Shown in pieces: positions 38,944 through 50,322 of a stretch of DNA of 64,000 nucleotides; position 1 is the stretch's first letter; every line of letters starts with the position of its first letter. Source of the DNA: Mixia osmundae IAM 14324 (lineage: Eukaryota > Basidiomycota > Mixiomycetes > Mixiales > Mixiaceae); contig NW_014575558.1 of the NCBI RefSeq assembly GCF_000708205.1, positions 971,146-1,035,145 of the forward strand, given 5' to 3'. Both the position numbers and the translations under genes were made by a program. The notes beneath the pieces are model-generated. The model did not search any database. It was not told the origin of the DNA and saw only the letters and a list, made by a program, of their open reading frames with translations.

Positions 38944-41169
38944 TCAGCGCTGCAGCGGTCTAGCACCGCCGATGCACCGTCCTCGTACAAAGACGGAACC
39001 GATGTTGCGATCATCACCCTATTGACGTCCGTGTCAATCAGCACACTTGGCCACCGATCAACGCGACTGACACAGAAGAGGAACTTTTCGAAAAGCGTCT
39101 CGATGGACTCGTCCGGTTCTACGAAGATGGCAGGATTCAGACCCTCGGGATAAGGCGAAGGGGTCGTCTGTATCGCATCCTCGGCACTCGATACGTCACC
39201 AGGAGCGACGTTGTCGGGTTCTTTCTGACCAGTCTGAACGAGCAAAGCATCAAAGTCTTTGCCGACTAGAAAGTTACCAATCTGTTCGTCAAAGGCGCAC
39301 ACTTGAGCGCCGCCTAGCGTAGCGAGATAGAAGAGTGTCTCGAGAGGCAGATGCCGATTCGCAAAGTCGGGATGGAAGTCAGGCCCGTCTGCCGCTTCGG
39401 CGGTCGCCTTGATATCCTCGCCCTCATCGGTCCGCACTTCAACTTGAACACTTTTGTCTGAACTTGCCTCTACTGTTGATCTACCGGTTTGTGAAGTCAC
39501 GCGGATATTGGCCTCGCCCTTTGGCGTTTGCGAGCGACCTCGCCGCCCTTTCGTTGTCGTTGCGACATTATCGCGCGCTGAGAATGCAAGGACCTTCGAG
39601 ACGACCGATGCTTCTCGCAAAGCTGTCAAGATGCCAAAGCCGAAACCGCCAGAGACGTCTGTGCCTAGACCCACTTTCATGCCTTTTGACAGCATCTCGG
39701 CAACCTGCTCAAGCCATGTCAACGATAGGACGCGCGTCGCGCATAAGAGAAGCGTACGCGAGAGGCGCCGCTGCGCAGATTGAGATTGGACGAAGGGCAG
39801 TGAGCAATACCGCTCCCCTTTGCGCGGATGAGCTCCATTTCAGCATCGTCCAAGTGAATGCAATGCGCCAGGATGGTGTTGTTTTTGAGGAGGCCAAAGT
39901 GATCGTACACTGTCATTCTCGGCATCAGTCAGGCCCGAATGTGTCCCTCGAGGTCAACATACCATGAGTATATGTATCAGCAAAAGGGAAAAGCTCTCGC
40001 GTGTAGCTGATTTCTGCTGGCGACTCTGACAGATGCGTCTGGACACGCAAGGTCTTGTCTTGAGCGAGCAGCGCTTGCAAGCTCGCGAGCAGAGCATCTG
40101 AGCATGAGATGGCAAATCGAGGCGTGACGATGGCATGAACGAGCGCGCGGGCATCTCGATGTGACTTTGAGAGGGTGACATGCTTGTGATGACCGTTTGA
40201 GGAGGCAGACGAGTGAGAGGAAGTCGAGCTGGCCGACGAATTGGAGGAGATGGAGGACGTCCGATGGACTTCATGATTGCGTTCTTGAGGCGCGTCAAGC
40301 GGATGGGAAGCCTCGTAGCACATATCGCGTACATGAGCGACGAGACGTTTGGTGTCCTCCACAGATTGGGCCGCGCTTTTCTCACGGTACCAAGTTGGAC
40401 TGTTACGGTCCATGCAGCATTTGCCGATGAGTGCTCGCTGGCCCTTCTCGAAGCAGACATTGGCAAGTCGTTTTGAGGCTTCGAGGTGCAAGGTAGCATA
40501 GTACGCGCACGTCGTGGTACCCGAATTGATGACTCGCGTGACGACAGCCTCATACGCCTTTTGAGCATATACTGGGTTCTCGAACTGGCGCAGCTATAAG
40601 CTCGGCCAGAGTTTGCTCAGATTAGTGCTTGCCTTTCGTTCTGCTGGGAAGGTGATCTATCTCTGCGCATTAGCACAGACTTGACGTTGCGAATCACACG
40701 GACATGTTCCAACCAATCGAGCAGTTCGTGCTGCTGTCCTAAGCCCAGGCTGGCGTCCTTATCAACGACAGCGCAGCCTGGCAAGCCAGACCGGGCTCAC
40801 TTGACATATCTATGTCACCCGTCAGCTGACTGACGTGGACTGCACGGTTCTGCTTACTGTGGCGCATGTGTATGAGTGTCCACAAGCCTGCAGACCGTGT
40901 CAGTCGGTCAATGACGCTGAGAGGGCCGACTCATACCCAGGCACGATAAAGTCTCCCCTCGCAAGTCTGACGATCTTTGCATCCTGCCACTGACTACCCT
41001 TGTTGGTGATCCTCGACTTGACGTCCTCTCTGCTCACTCCCTGCTCGACAAAGCTGATGACGCCCTGCTCGTCAACGCCAAGCAAAGTGTCTTTCAGGTA
41101 CTCGAGCGTGAGCACGTCGAGACTGTGCACAAATGTGCCGTAGTAGACTGTCGGCCTGATTGATACCAT
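38944..41169 (-). CDS. GUD1: Guanine deaminase
   Basis: Zinc amidohydrolase converting guanine to xanthine. Multi-exon. The N-terminus MVSIRPTVYYGTFVHSLDVL is followed by GDFIVPG and the metal motif VDTHTHAPQ, LGLGQQHELLDWLEHV, HLEASKRLANVCFEKGQRA, LRVQTHLSESPAEI, NNTILAHCIHLDDAE, GIAHCPSSNLNLRSG and VGLGTDVSGGFGFGIL, ending EKFLFC spliced to GDDRNIGSVFVRG. The His, Cys and Asp ligands are in place. Two low-complexity inserts enlarge the protein: a Ser-rich one (about 40179-40258) and one after VSKVLAFSARDN. Confidence 0.9.
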
Positions 41170-41430
41170 TGCAAAGGTCGGGTGAGTGCACCACAGGCTG
41201 GTTGGCAGTGGCTGAGCTGCTCTGAGGCCCGCGCCTGATAGGCCTGATAATGATAAAGACGACGACGACGCGACTTGCCCGCCGTCGATGCGCTGACCGG
41301 CTGATAAGCCACGCTGGGGCGTGCATCCTCCTCTATCCAGAAACTGCTCGCTTCATCGTCATCGTCGGACACACATGCATTCATCGACATCTATGCGCAC
41401 GAACGCTGTGAGGCAACGATGGCGCTCTGC

Positions 41431-41961
41431 TCAGTAAAGTTCTCCCGGCCACGTCGGACGGACAACCCCGCCAATCGTGACCTTGGAGTGGATGTTCCTC
41501 GTATCAAAATTGGTATTCTGGGCGTTAAAGTGATCGATGTAGGTGTATTCGATTGCAGCGCCTCTGGCAAAGAAGTAGATCGCAAACGTGAAGGGCGTCC
41601 TGCCGTCCATGCCGTAGACATCGAAACCCTCGCTATGATAGCCTCGCAGGTCTTCTACCAGCCAGACAGGCGTGTAGATTGTCTGTGGCTTTGACGATCC
41701 AAAAGGGGCAAAGTACTGTCGCGCCAGTCAGCGATCAACGGACGGCACTCAGCCAGACAGCCAGACATATCCATCCTTAGGGCGATAGTTGAGACAAAAG
41801 GACATCTCTAGCGTTGGCGTTGTAGCATCTGGGCTGCCGAAAATGGACACCGTCGTCACGTCGACGGCAGCGCAGGCGCCTTTGTTATATCTGGCCGCAA
41901 CGGCCGGCGAGATTGTAGCCATCGCGAGACCACATAGAGGCAGTATCGGGCTTGCGAACAT
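41431..41961 (-). CDS. Secreted protein, 41-45 kb family, copy 1
   Basis: Signal peptide MFASPILPLCGLAMATISPA, then GACAAVDVTTVSIFGSPD and MSFCLNYRPKDGY. One GT-AG intron (donor GTCTGG, phase 0) joins YFAPFGSSKPQTIYTPVW. The second half has GRTPFTFAIYFFARGAAIEY and ends VVRPTWPGELY. The aromatic FTFAIYFFARG strand recurs in neighbours (FAFEIYVAAER in the 42.8 kb gene). No known domain recognised. Two exons, about 158 residues, looks intact. Confidence 0.68.
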
Positions 41962-42091
41962 GGATGCCTTCGTCTTCGACTTGCGAGCTTTTGCTACTAC
42001 GACAGTGCGAGTCAATGTTGCTACGAAATATGCGTCACACAGTGCAGGCGCGCTGTCAACAGTATCTAGGCACGGTTGGCTTGCGGGCTCT

Positions 42092-42488
42092 TTACGGTGC
42101 GTCGATCGTCGTCGCGTGAGGCCACGGCAGACTTGCAATGTCGTCGATGACGAGGCGGTAGCGAGCATCGTAGAACTTGCCATGGTGACGCACCTCGGAC
42201 ACCAGCACATAGTGGGTAGCGCGCACGCCGCATGCTGAGTGCAGTGTGAGATGCAGCCTGATCGCGTCGCCGAACGGGCGCGATTGATGGCCGTGCAACT
42301 TACAACAAACTGCTGACAGATTCCTTCAGCTGGTCTGAGGGAGCCTTTAGGCCGTAAGAGGCTACGTAGCAGTGACCGCTTGATCTCGAACGCATCGCTG
42401 GAATGTGTACCTGATGGCATTCTACGAGCCACAATCTTGCTGGCTTCAGACAGGCGCAATACTCGCGTAACATATCAATGCAAGCCAT
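42092..42488 (-). CDS. Possible 41-45 kb family member, fragmentary
   Basis: A frame from an ATG near 42488 (alternatively 42395) gives HCYVASYGLKAPSDQ, then a consensus GTAAGT...GATCAG intron (about 42307-42261) and THYVLVSEVRHHGKFYDARY ... ASLPW, ending at 42092. The second exon resembles the piece at 45250-45065 (FGYMILVVSRPYKRYY ... RSLP). No clear signal peptide was found, so it may be a partial or decayed copy. A reading that joins it to the 41.4 kb gene was rejected because a signal peptide would become internal. Confidence 0.3.
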
Positions 42489-42837
42489 AGCCGATCGGCT
42501 GATCTTGCTATGTAGAGCCTGTTCGGATCTTCAGAGGTCTTGTGCCAACTTGAGCTGCAGACACAATCGGCCGAAGAGCTTGCTTCGAATTGTCGGCGCG
42601 CATCGTGAGCTTCGTCGAGGCTCGTATGATGCAAAATATCGTGGGACTTTGCTGTCTGTGGAAGCAACGGGGAGCATCATGAGTGAGAGATAGAGTGTCT
42701 TTGGCTCTCGAGAGAAAGCGAGATGCGCTACACTCCCGAAATTCACTGAAACTCAGATTATATTGGTTTCTCCTCGAGTTGCCCCTTCTAAGAACGACTC
42801 GCGCCACCATCAGCTAGTGATCCGAGCATGCTGATCA
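42489..42837. other. Intergenic region
   Basis: About 350 nt between the possible minus-strand fragment and the plus-strand secreted gene. No supported gene or repeat; presumed promoter. Confidence 0.35.
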
Positions 42838-44229
42838 TATCCACGAGAGTCTTCTGCACGCTTGCCTCTGTGCTCTTTATCTCGGCAACGTCCTTCGCTC
42901 ATGCTCTTGATCGCCGTGACCCCAACCTCAGACTGTATACTGTCACGGGATTCGGCACTGTCCGCCTGTCTCGACACACTTCGTAGCACGACACGCTGAG
43001 GTTGATGCGCAGGGACACTGCGACGAGCCTACCGTGACTCGGCGCGAAGATCGCGACCCAGAACCGCTGTTCACTTGGGCTTTGTGGGCACACAAACTTG
43101 ATGTCGAAGTCACAACCTTCGCTGACACCGTCCAGGCTCGCATCACAAGCTCTACCAACGTCGAAAGATACGGGGTGATAGTACCCACCCCCGGTCATGC
43201 TCGACGAGTCAGAGTCGAAGGCATGGTCGTCAATCGCCCCCTTAATCCGGACATGCAAGTCAAGGCCTGCTGTCGAGTCTTTACGCCCTTTGCCTTTGAG
43301 ATTTATGTCGCCGCAGAGCGCGTTGAGAATCTGCCCACGGAGAGCTACGTCTCCTGCTTCCGAGATGGCGACAACGACGGGACATGCAATCGTCCGTTGG
43401 TGCCCCGTGCTATCTGTCAGAGCTGATGTGACTCGTCAAAGCAGCACACACCTTGAAAGTTCGACCGCCCGGCTTTGTTGATCATTGCGTGACCGAATTC
43501 CAATGGATCCAGAGGGATGGGACGGGAGAATGGAAGGACAACTCGTTCATGCTACAAGGAGGATTGGAAGGACATTGCGCGGTCACACCGGAAATCACTA
43601 TTCCGATAGCATCACAGGTACCGATCGAACTCAACGTATCGATATGGCTTCCCAGCTACAACCTCTTCCTCGACAACTCGAAAAACATCGTTTGGTACCA
43701 GCAATTTGACTATGAAAGCTACTATGTCAAGCATCCCAAGGAAATCCGGTTAGAATTCAATGCAAGACCGATAAGACCTCGCCAATGTTGGTCCAATGCT
43801 CTCAGATTTCGCCCAAGGGCTGATGCTCGTCGGCAGGGCACGATTGCTGTCAAGCGCGCGTCATCACTAGCGGCGTCTTGGATCTCATCAGCGGAGAGGT
43901 GCTTAGCATAAAGAGCTGGATGGCGCTCTATTGCAATGAGCTCGTCGCACTGCCGAGCTGCGACGGTGAGTCCGGACCCTGCATCACACATAGTGTTGAC
44001 AAGCCGCGATATAGCTACTGCAACCGCCTCTTCACCACTGATTGGTCAGACGAGCCCCTGTAATACTATCAGCCTGACTGACATCGTGCAGCTGTCACGG
44101 GATGGATGTCCTGCGAGGCCAGAGTCAAATGGTCCTCAAGATATATCCATTAGCCTGTACATACAGTACAGCTACGCAGTCGCAAACCCATTATCGTCCT
44201 CCTCCATCGTCCATTTGAGATCCCCTTGA
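42838..44229 (+). CDS. Secreted protein, 41-45 kb family, long member
   Basis: Signal peptide MLIISTRVFCTLASVLFISA. After an intron ending near 43011: GHCDEPTVTRRE, VERYGVIVPTPG, QVKACCRVFTPFAFEIYVAA. A further exon from about 43440 holds CVTEFQWIQRDGTGEW, VPIELNVSIWLPSYNLFLD and VWYQQFDYESYYVKHPKEIR ... RPRQCW. The last parts are VLDLISGEVLSIKSWM, a GTGAGT...ATATAG intron, then SPCNTISLTDIVQL to the stop. About 400 residues with possible internal duplication. It might instead be two adjacent genes, but only the first part has a signal peptide. Confidence 0.55.
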
Positions 44230-44321
44230 CAGCTCGTGCGCTCAGCTGTGAGTATCGATAAGCAAAGCCTACGTGTTTGGCTGCAACTTGCTTCGTAAAT
44301 CAAGTGAACCTGTTCGTAGCA

Positions 44322-45029
44322 TTAGCATATCCGTTGAATCTGACCATATATGCGTGCTATCACACTCGTTGGTCGCGTATGGGACCGCCACATGAGATTG
44401 TCATCTTCTCCTGCTGCACAAAGCAGCGGTCTTGCACGTATGTCAGTGAAATGCTGCTGGTGCGACAATTCGAGGTTACCATCAGATTCGAGAGGAATGT
44501 CTATATCCAGCAAAATGTCTGCATCACAGCATCTGGCCATTTCAATATCTTTGGGTCGTACGCTGAAGCGCACTCGAGCGGGAGCGTAGTGAATGAAAAA
44601 GCCTTCAACCTGTAGCTGACTGTAGTACGACACTCCCTTGCCGCCATCGAGCCACAGCGTATGATCGTCGAACGCGGTGACGTTGAATGCGAGTTGATCC
44701 TTTGATACGATCGCTGCCCACTGCCCGGAACTCAATCCTGCCCACTGCTTGCGTACGTCGGACCAGCGCAAGATCTTGCTGTATTTGATCTACGGTAAGG
44801 ATGGCACGGAGCATGAAGCGCGCCTTGACCAAGGCAGCGTTATCATCTTTCCATCTTGCTACAACTTGCATGAGGTCCGTGTAGGCTGCATTGATATTTG
44901 ACATTGAAGTCACATCGGCTAACTTCAGCCGATTTGAGAAGGCAGCACCTGGTGGTAAGTGATCCGGCTGAGAGCCTGCGCAACGATCAGCCCATAGATC
45001 GCGACGACACGCCAAACGGACGATCGCAT
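44322..45029 (-). CDS. Secreted protein, 41-45 kb family, copy 3 (tentative)
   Basis: A signal-like start at 45029 reads MRSSVWRVVAIYGLIVAQAL. Downstream exons include YTDLMQVVARWKDDNAAL, then (intron GTCAAG...CAGCAAG) ILRWSDVRKQWAGLSSGQW, FDDHTLWLDGGKGVSYY, IHYAPARVRFSVRPKDIEMA and CC, ending near 44322. VSYYSQLQVE...ARVRFSVRP aligns with VWYQQFDYES...EIRLEFNARP of the 42.8 kb gene. The join of the first exon is unresolved; an overlapping ATG at 45039 fits the splice phase better but loses the signal peptide. Confidence 0.5.
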
Positions 45030-45064
45030 AGCCCGTCATTGTCCTCTGCTACGCAGGATACGTA

Positions 45065-45520
45065 TCATGTAGTCTTGTCGGGCAGGCTGCGAAATGGCTG
45101 GGCTACTGTCAGATGAAGCTCAAACCTGGTGGTCGTGAAGGTACGGCAGCAGTGCAAATAGTATCGTTTGTACGGGCGGCTGACCACGAGAATCATATAT
45201 CCAAAGTATCGAGCGAGGTTGCCCAACGGTACTGATCGAGTGACGCGCAAAACACCTTTGCTGGCATATCCTGGCCGTTCAGCTGGCGGAGGCGCGCAGA
45301 TAGCAAGAGAAGCGTACCACCTCGACGTAGGAGCGAACGGCCAATTGCTGGACTGTCAAGTCGATCTCGGCGTCTTCGTCATATCCACTATGATAACCTG
45401 ACGATAATTCGCGATAGTTTTGCGAATCGCCAAAGCCATATCCAAGCAGTCAGATCGTTTTGACGCTATCGCCATTATCATCGCACGACAGGAGACCAGT
45501 GGCTATGGCTGAGCAGCAGC
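45065..45520 (-). CDS. Possible 41-45 kb family member (5' end unclear)
   Basis: Two consecutive pieces match the family: SGYDEDAEIDLTVQQLAV ... EVVRFSCYLRA (about 45390-45285), comparable to AAVDVTTVSIF ... MSFCLNYRP of the 41.4 kb gene, and NLARYFGYMILVVSRPYKRY ... FRSLPDKTT (45250-45065). A hydrophobic stretch upstream (LRRLAFLAILSNWICCCSAI) could be a signal peptide but has no ATG in frame. The span and start are uncertain and the gene may be decayed. Confidence 0.38.
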
Positions 45521-45690
45521 AGATCCAGTTGCTGAGAATAGCGAGGAAGGCGAGACGACGCAGGATGCAACCTCAGCAGGGAGATGCACGCCCGCTGTCG
45601 CAAGAAGTGAAGACGACATCGGCGCGGTCATTCACGCAAGCAGCTGACACGTGACACTTTGACTGAGTTGGCCCACCCCATCACTCTGAC

Positions 45691-46390
45691 ATGGCTAGCC
45701 TCTTTCTACTGTCGGCTCTCTTATCTGCGAGCACGCATGCCATCGTGACTCGACGATACTGCTATGGCACATCCTCCTGCGCTATCCGCTGCAGCGGCAA
45801 AGTCTTTGACACCCCCTTCATCCTCGAAGCAGCCACGCCGCCGTATCTGCTCAGCCTGCGAATGAGTCCGACAATGTATGCTGTGTCCAAGGTCTCTTGT
45901 GTCTGTCAGTCGCATCGCTTGGCTGCTCAGCGCTCATGCTACTACGCAGAGCTCGATCCCGATCGGATTCAAGCCCTCGTGCTATGCAAAACAACGCAGA
46001 AGCAACCCGGACGCCGTATACTACAGTACCTGGGCCACCGTAAGCATGGATTCGACTATCTGGAGTACAGCTCAAGACGTGATCGCCGAATGTTGCCATG
46101 CCTCGCGTGAGATGGCCTTCATCACTGCCGTGGAACCTGGTAAGCTCATCGTTGTCGATCCTTCTCATTCAGGCTGAATTGCGATAGACGCATCGTCCTA
46201 TTCTTCCCAGACCTTCGAGGTAGCTTGCAATGCAGGGCCAGTCAAGAAGGTCTCCCCTTTTTGCGCACGTGTGTTCGGTCTCGATAGTACCATCGGACAA
46301 TGCGAGGTCATCGAAGGCTGCAGGGTCTCTCAGCAGTCAAGAGGGGGCCAGGATGGGGATTGCAGGTGGTTACCGGTCCATAGTCAGTGA
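45691..46390 (+). CDS. Secreted 12-Cys family protein (dispersed member)
   Basis: Exons 45691-45891, 45950-46139 and 46188-46390; introns of 58 and 48 nt keep phase exactly. Signal peptide MASLFLLSALLSASTHA, YCYGTSSCAIRCSGK, then PSCYAKQRRSNPDAVYY, AQDVIAECCHASREMAF, FEVACNAGPVKKVSPFC and QCEVIEGCRVS, ending CRWLPVHSQ. It has the family order with only two introns and no microexon. CEVIEGCRV is almost the CEIIEGCRV of array gene 1, which also lacks the microexon, so these two form a subfamily. Confidence 0.8.
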
Positions 46391-46447
46391 GCTGCAGATC
46401 CATCGCTAGCTCGGACGAGAAATGCATTCCTGGGATCGCAAATAACT

Positions 46448-47348
46448 TTATGCGGCAGCGAGCCACGAAGGCGTCGTGCTGGGATAAGCGACACCTTGAA
46501 AGTCGATGCCACAATTGTACCTCTTCTGAAGCCGGAGTGCGCTTGCAGGCACAGGCCCGCTAACGGCTTGACCTCGGCGGCCTAAGAAGTCGATAGGCTC
46601 ATCTTCCAGTATACTGACTTCCGGGAATGCGACGTCGGTCGTCCGCGTCGGTGGAGGATTGTCCTCGGACACAGAGCGACGGCAATGCTTGTGTTTCTTG
46701 CTGTGCTTCTTGTGCTTCTTGTGTGTCTTCTTGTGCTTCTTGTGCTTCTTGCTCTTCTTAACCGCCTTACCGACGAGACCTGACTCGACCGCTGACGCGA
46801 CGGAGCTGACAGCTGAGGCCGCTGCTGTCTCGACTGCACCGCCAGTATATGCAGAAATGGTGATGGACAGCTTTGGCACGTCGGTGCCAGAGTCATTGTG
46901 CCAGATGTCGTAGACGACGGTGTTTGCGTCGGCGACAGCCTTTGCGAGTGCTGCCGCTGAGATCTGCGCTTCAGGGTAGGTGGCAAGGTTGCAGAGATTG
47001 CTCGCAGCAGCAAAGGTGGGCGCAAATTCGGTGCAGCACACGCCGCCTGCCCAGGCCTTGGCTACTTTTGCGTAAGCTGCGCAGTAGCAAGTCGCCTGGG
47101 CCTTTGTGCCCGTCTGACTCGAGCAAGCTGAAGGCAGCGGCGTGGCAGCATCCCATAGTTCGCGAAGGGTGGATCCCGTGCACATCCAGCAGCCGGCTGC
47201 ATTGCGATCATGTCGGTCAGTCGCCTTCGTGACACAGAAGGTGCACGAGCTTACAGCAAGTGGTGTCACCCGCACAGCAGGCTCCTCCCGCAGAGACGAA
47301 GCTAGCCAAGGTGAGGAGGATGGCAAGGCTCAAGACGATGGCCTTCAT
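46448..47348 (-). CDS. Secreted Cys-rich protein with Lys/His-rich tract
   Basis: 280 residues from exons 47348-47255 and 47196-46448. Signal peptide MKAIVLSLAILLTLASFVSA is followed by a Cys-rich half (GGACCAGDTTC, GCWMCTG, CYCAAYAKV, VCCTEFAPTF, LCNLATYPE), then Ala/Val-rich sequence (AAASAVSSVASAVES). Next comes a tract of about 27 residues almost only Lys and His (KKSKKHKKHKKTHKKHKKHS), then HCRRSVSEDNPPP and a C-terminal YNCGIDFQGVAYP. The Cys-rich half recalls small secreted fungal proteins, but I can name no family. The tract is a candidate metal- or polyanion-binding segment; KxKxKR-like basic sites may be processed. Confidence 0.78.
46678..46761 (-). repeat. Lys/His codon repeat (KKH)
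   Basis: A simple coding repeat of AAG-AAG-CAC units (plus strand GTGCTTCTT) inside the secreted protein. It makes the antisense frame look like a Cys/Phe/Leu repeat, which is not a gene. Confidence 0.8.
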
Positions 47349-47626
47349 TGTCGTGCGTTCCGTTTGATGCGTAGGCGTGAATGCGTGAATGCGTCGATTG
47401 CAGTGTGAGTTGCGTGTAGCGAGCGCCGACCAGCGGAGTCTCGCGTCGTGTTACGAAGCTTGATATGCGTCTCTGTGTAGCGACCAGCGCTCGATGTCGT
47501 ACCGTTCAAAGGAAGTGCTGCGCGCCAAGAACGCCGGCCAGCCAGGCGCGTCGTCCTCGCGGCGTGATCAGAGTGATCGTGTCACATGTCAAACTGCGTG
47601 ACACGTCACCGTCACTGTTGCCATCG

Positions 47627-50322
47627 ATGGCTCACCCACCACGGAGCCACAATGGCCTGGTACAAGAGCGGGCAGGAGCGAATCGGTTCGCGAAAGCCTA
47701 TGTTCCTCGCTGGCTCCGCGACGTCAATCTTGCGCCCTTCCCGCTGATTGATCCGGGCGTGCTTCCTGCGGTTGACTGGCGTGCCTGGAATGGATCTCTG
47801 TGCCCGTCGTCGATGCTCGAAGCTTACGACGCAGAGAGGGCGAACCGCCACGCGATTTGTGCAGATCTCTTGACCCAGTTCAAAGCCAAGTATGACATCG
47901 GCATTCTGCAAGAAGCTCGACCAATGCCCGTTTCGTCGCCTCAGACGAGCGCAAGAGCAGCCTGGGCTCAGCACGACAGCTCACGTAGCTCACAAACTCC
48001 TTCGCCTGCCCCTCCTGCTGTCCAGACTCCGAGTCTCGCCTCGCAGACAACAGCAACGACGGCTGCGACGAGCATAAGGTCCATGTCACGATCCCCAGGC
48101 CGGCTTGTCCATCTGCCCACTCTATCGCAAGAGCACTACGGTCTCCGCTTTCTGAGCATCCTCCATGAAGAGTTCAGGGCCAGAAAGGAAGTGCTCACAT
48201 CGGCAGATATATACATGACCACTCTCGAGGTTGAGCAGTTGCCCGCCTCTGCAATCTCGCCGGCACGACAGCTATATGCATTTGATGCAAAAAACATTCG
48301 CGAGGGTTGGCCACCCGTCGAGATTGGTGACAGAATCCTGCTCCGGCAGCTCTACCCGGAGCATCTGACCGCTCAAGGTACCTGCTTCGCTGCCAGAGTT
48401 CACGCCATCTCGCGCGTCCAAGGCCGAGTCATCGTTCGTTGCGATGCCCTTTTGCAGAATTGGGTGTCTGGCTACTTCAACGTCCAGTTCACGCCCCAGT
48501 CGCAGTACTTTTCTGCAATAGACGAAACGCTCCAGCTCTACCAGTCCCTGCTAGACCCTTCACACTTTCCCCTTAGTCATTACCCCGGGGGTCCCAGTCC
48601 AGCTAAGCAGGAGCAAGCAAGAGCTTGGCTGTTCCCGACAGAGGAACTTGCATCCCGAGTAGGATATAGCAGTCTGCATTCGCTCGAGCGGTGGCGAGAC
48701 GAGCATCTCAACGCCGAGCAAAGGCGAGCGATCACAGATGTTACCCTGCGCACCCGGCGAGTGCCCTATCTAATCCATGGCCCGGCCGGAACAGGCAAGA
48801 CCAAGACGCTGGTTGAGTGCGTTCTTCAGATACTCGAACACGATCCTAACGCCCATCTGCTCGTCGTCGGCTCCAGCAACCCTTCTGCCGACACGCTCGC
48901 TAAACGCTTGCGAAGCCACCTTGATCCTTCTGTCATGTTGAGACTGCAAGACGCAAGCAGGCCTTTCACAGAGGTCGTCGATGACCTCCTCATGTTTGCA
49001 CATATCGAGGATGATCGCTTCGCTATGCCATCCTTGCAAGCTCTGCTCGCCAAGCGCGTCATCGTCACAACCTGTCTGGACGCCCAGATGCTCCTCCACG
49101 TAGGCTGTACCAACGGCCTATTGCAACAGATTGAGCGAAATGTGATGCGGAGCATACATCCACTTGCGCCGTTGTCTAAAGTTGCCCAGCCGCATTTCAC
49201 GCATCTGCTAGTAGATGAAGCCGGTCAGTGCTGTGAGCCAGAGGTGCTCCTACCGCTAGCCGTCATGCTACCTTCTGGCGAGCTCGACGATCGTGTCCGC
49301 CAACCGCAAATTGTGCTGTGTGGTGATGTCAAGCAGCTTGGTCCGACAATTGACAGCGAGGAAGCCAGAGCGCACGATTTCGATCAGTCACTTCTGGAAC
49401 GCCTGTCTGAGCTGCCTCTCTATGCTGAACATCCGAGCGCGAGATCCAAGGGAACGAGCCGGACTGGCAGATCGCCCTTGCCTCCTCGACCCGTGCACTT
49501 TGCAGACCTCACCCGCAATTACCGCTCGCACCCCGGTCTTCTCATGATGCCTAGCGCGCTCTTCTACGACAACTCGCTGAGGGCGGAAGCAGCAGAACAG
49601 ATCAAAGCTACTCCGTTACTCAGCTGGTCTGGGTTGTCTGGCTCTCACATACCGCTGTTGTTCCACGGCGTCGACGGCGAAGAAGATTGGGTCGATGAGG
49701 GCGCGAGCTGGTACAACGTCACAGAAGTCGATCGAGTTGTGGCTTACGTCAGCTCGCTCTTAGGAAGCTTCAAAGGACGGCTTCAGCCCAGCGAGATTTC
49801 CGTCATCTCGCCCTTCCGAGAGCAAGTCTGGCGCGTTCGACTGGCGCTACGATCGCGTGGCCTGAGTCAGGTTGACGTAGGCAATGTGGAAGCCCTTCAG
49901 GGCGCTGAAAAGTGAGCGGCGAAGCACAATCGCTGAGCAGAGCTGAGAGCTGAAACCTGTCGAGCAGCCGTGTCGTCATCATCTCTACTGTACGGTCACG
50001 ACGTGTCGACTTTTTGGCAGACGATGCCCTTCGAAATCGCGGCTTAATCCATCAGCCGAAGCGTCTCAACGTTGCGATCACAAGACCAAAAGAGTTGCTG
50101 ATCATTGTCGGTAATGGAAAAACGCTGATCGAGGATGTATGGTGGCGCAAGATACTTCAATTCTGCCAGCGTCACTCGCTCTATCGGGGAGCCAGCTTTC
50201 CGGGCCTCGAATCTACTGAACTAAACGAAATATCGCTGCTTGAAGAGACATACCAGACGAATCCAGACCACTTCCGATCGCTCGTCTCGTCGATGGCGAG
50301 GACAACACTTTCTTGCGAATAG
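47627..50322 (+). CDS. Upf1-like SF1 RNA helicase (MOV10/SDE3 type)
   Basis: 879 residues from exons 47627-49911 and 49968-50322. Helicase motifs in order: Q-like region LNAEQRRAIT, Walker A GPAGTGKTKT, motif Ia LLVVGSSNPSADTLAKRL, Walker B LLVDEAGQCCEPEVLLPL, motif III VLCGDVKQLGPTI, motif IV region LTRNYRSHPGLL, motif V (VDVGNVEALQGAE, split by the intron) and motif VI QPKRLNVAITRPKELLIIVG. The closest known class is MOV10/SDE3/HELZ-like helicases acting in RNA decay or silencing. The N-terminal 300 residues are less conserved. Start at 47627 chosen over an in-frame ATG at 47465. Confidence 0.88.

Noticed and set aside
45505-45654. Plus-strand frame MAEQQQIQLLRIARKARRRR.
   Set aside because: Short, basic and lying over the unresolved minus-strand family gene; nothing supports it beyond an ATG.
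46659-46913. Plus-strand frame with a Cys/Phe/Leu repeat that looks like a membrane protein.
   Set aside because: It is the antisense of the Lys/His codon repeat in the secreted gene.
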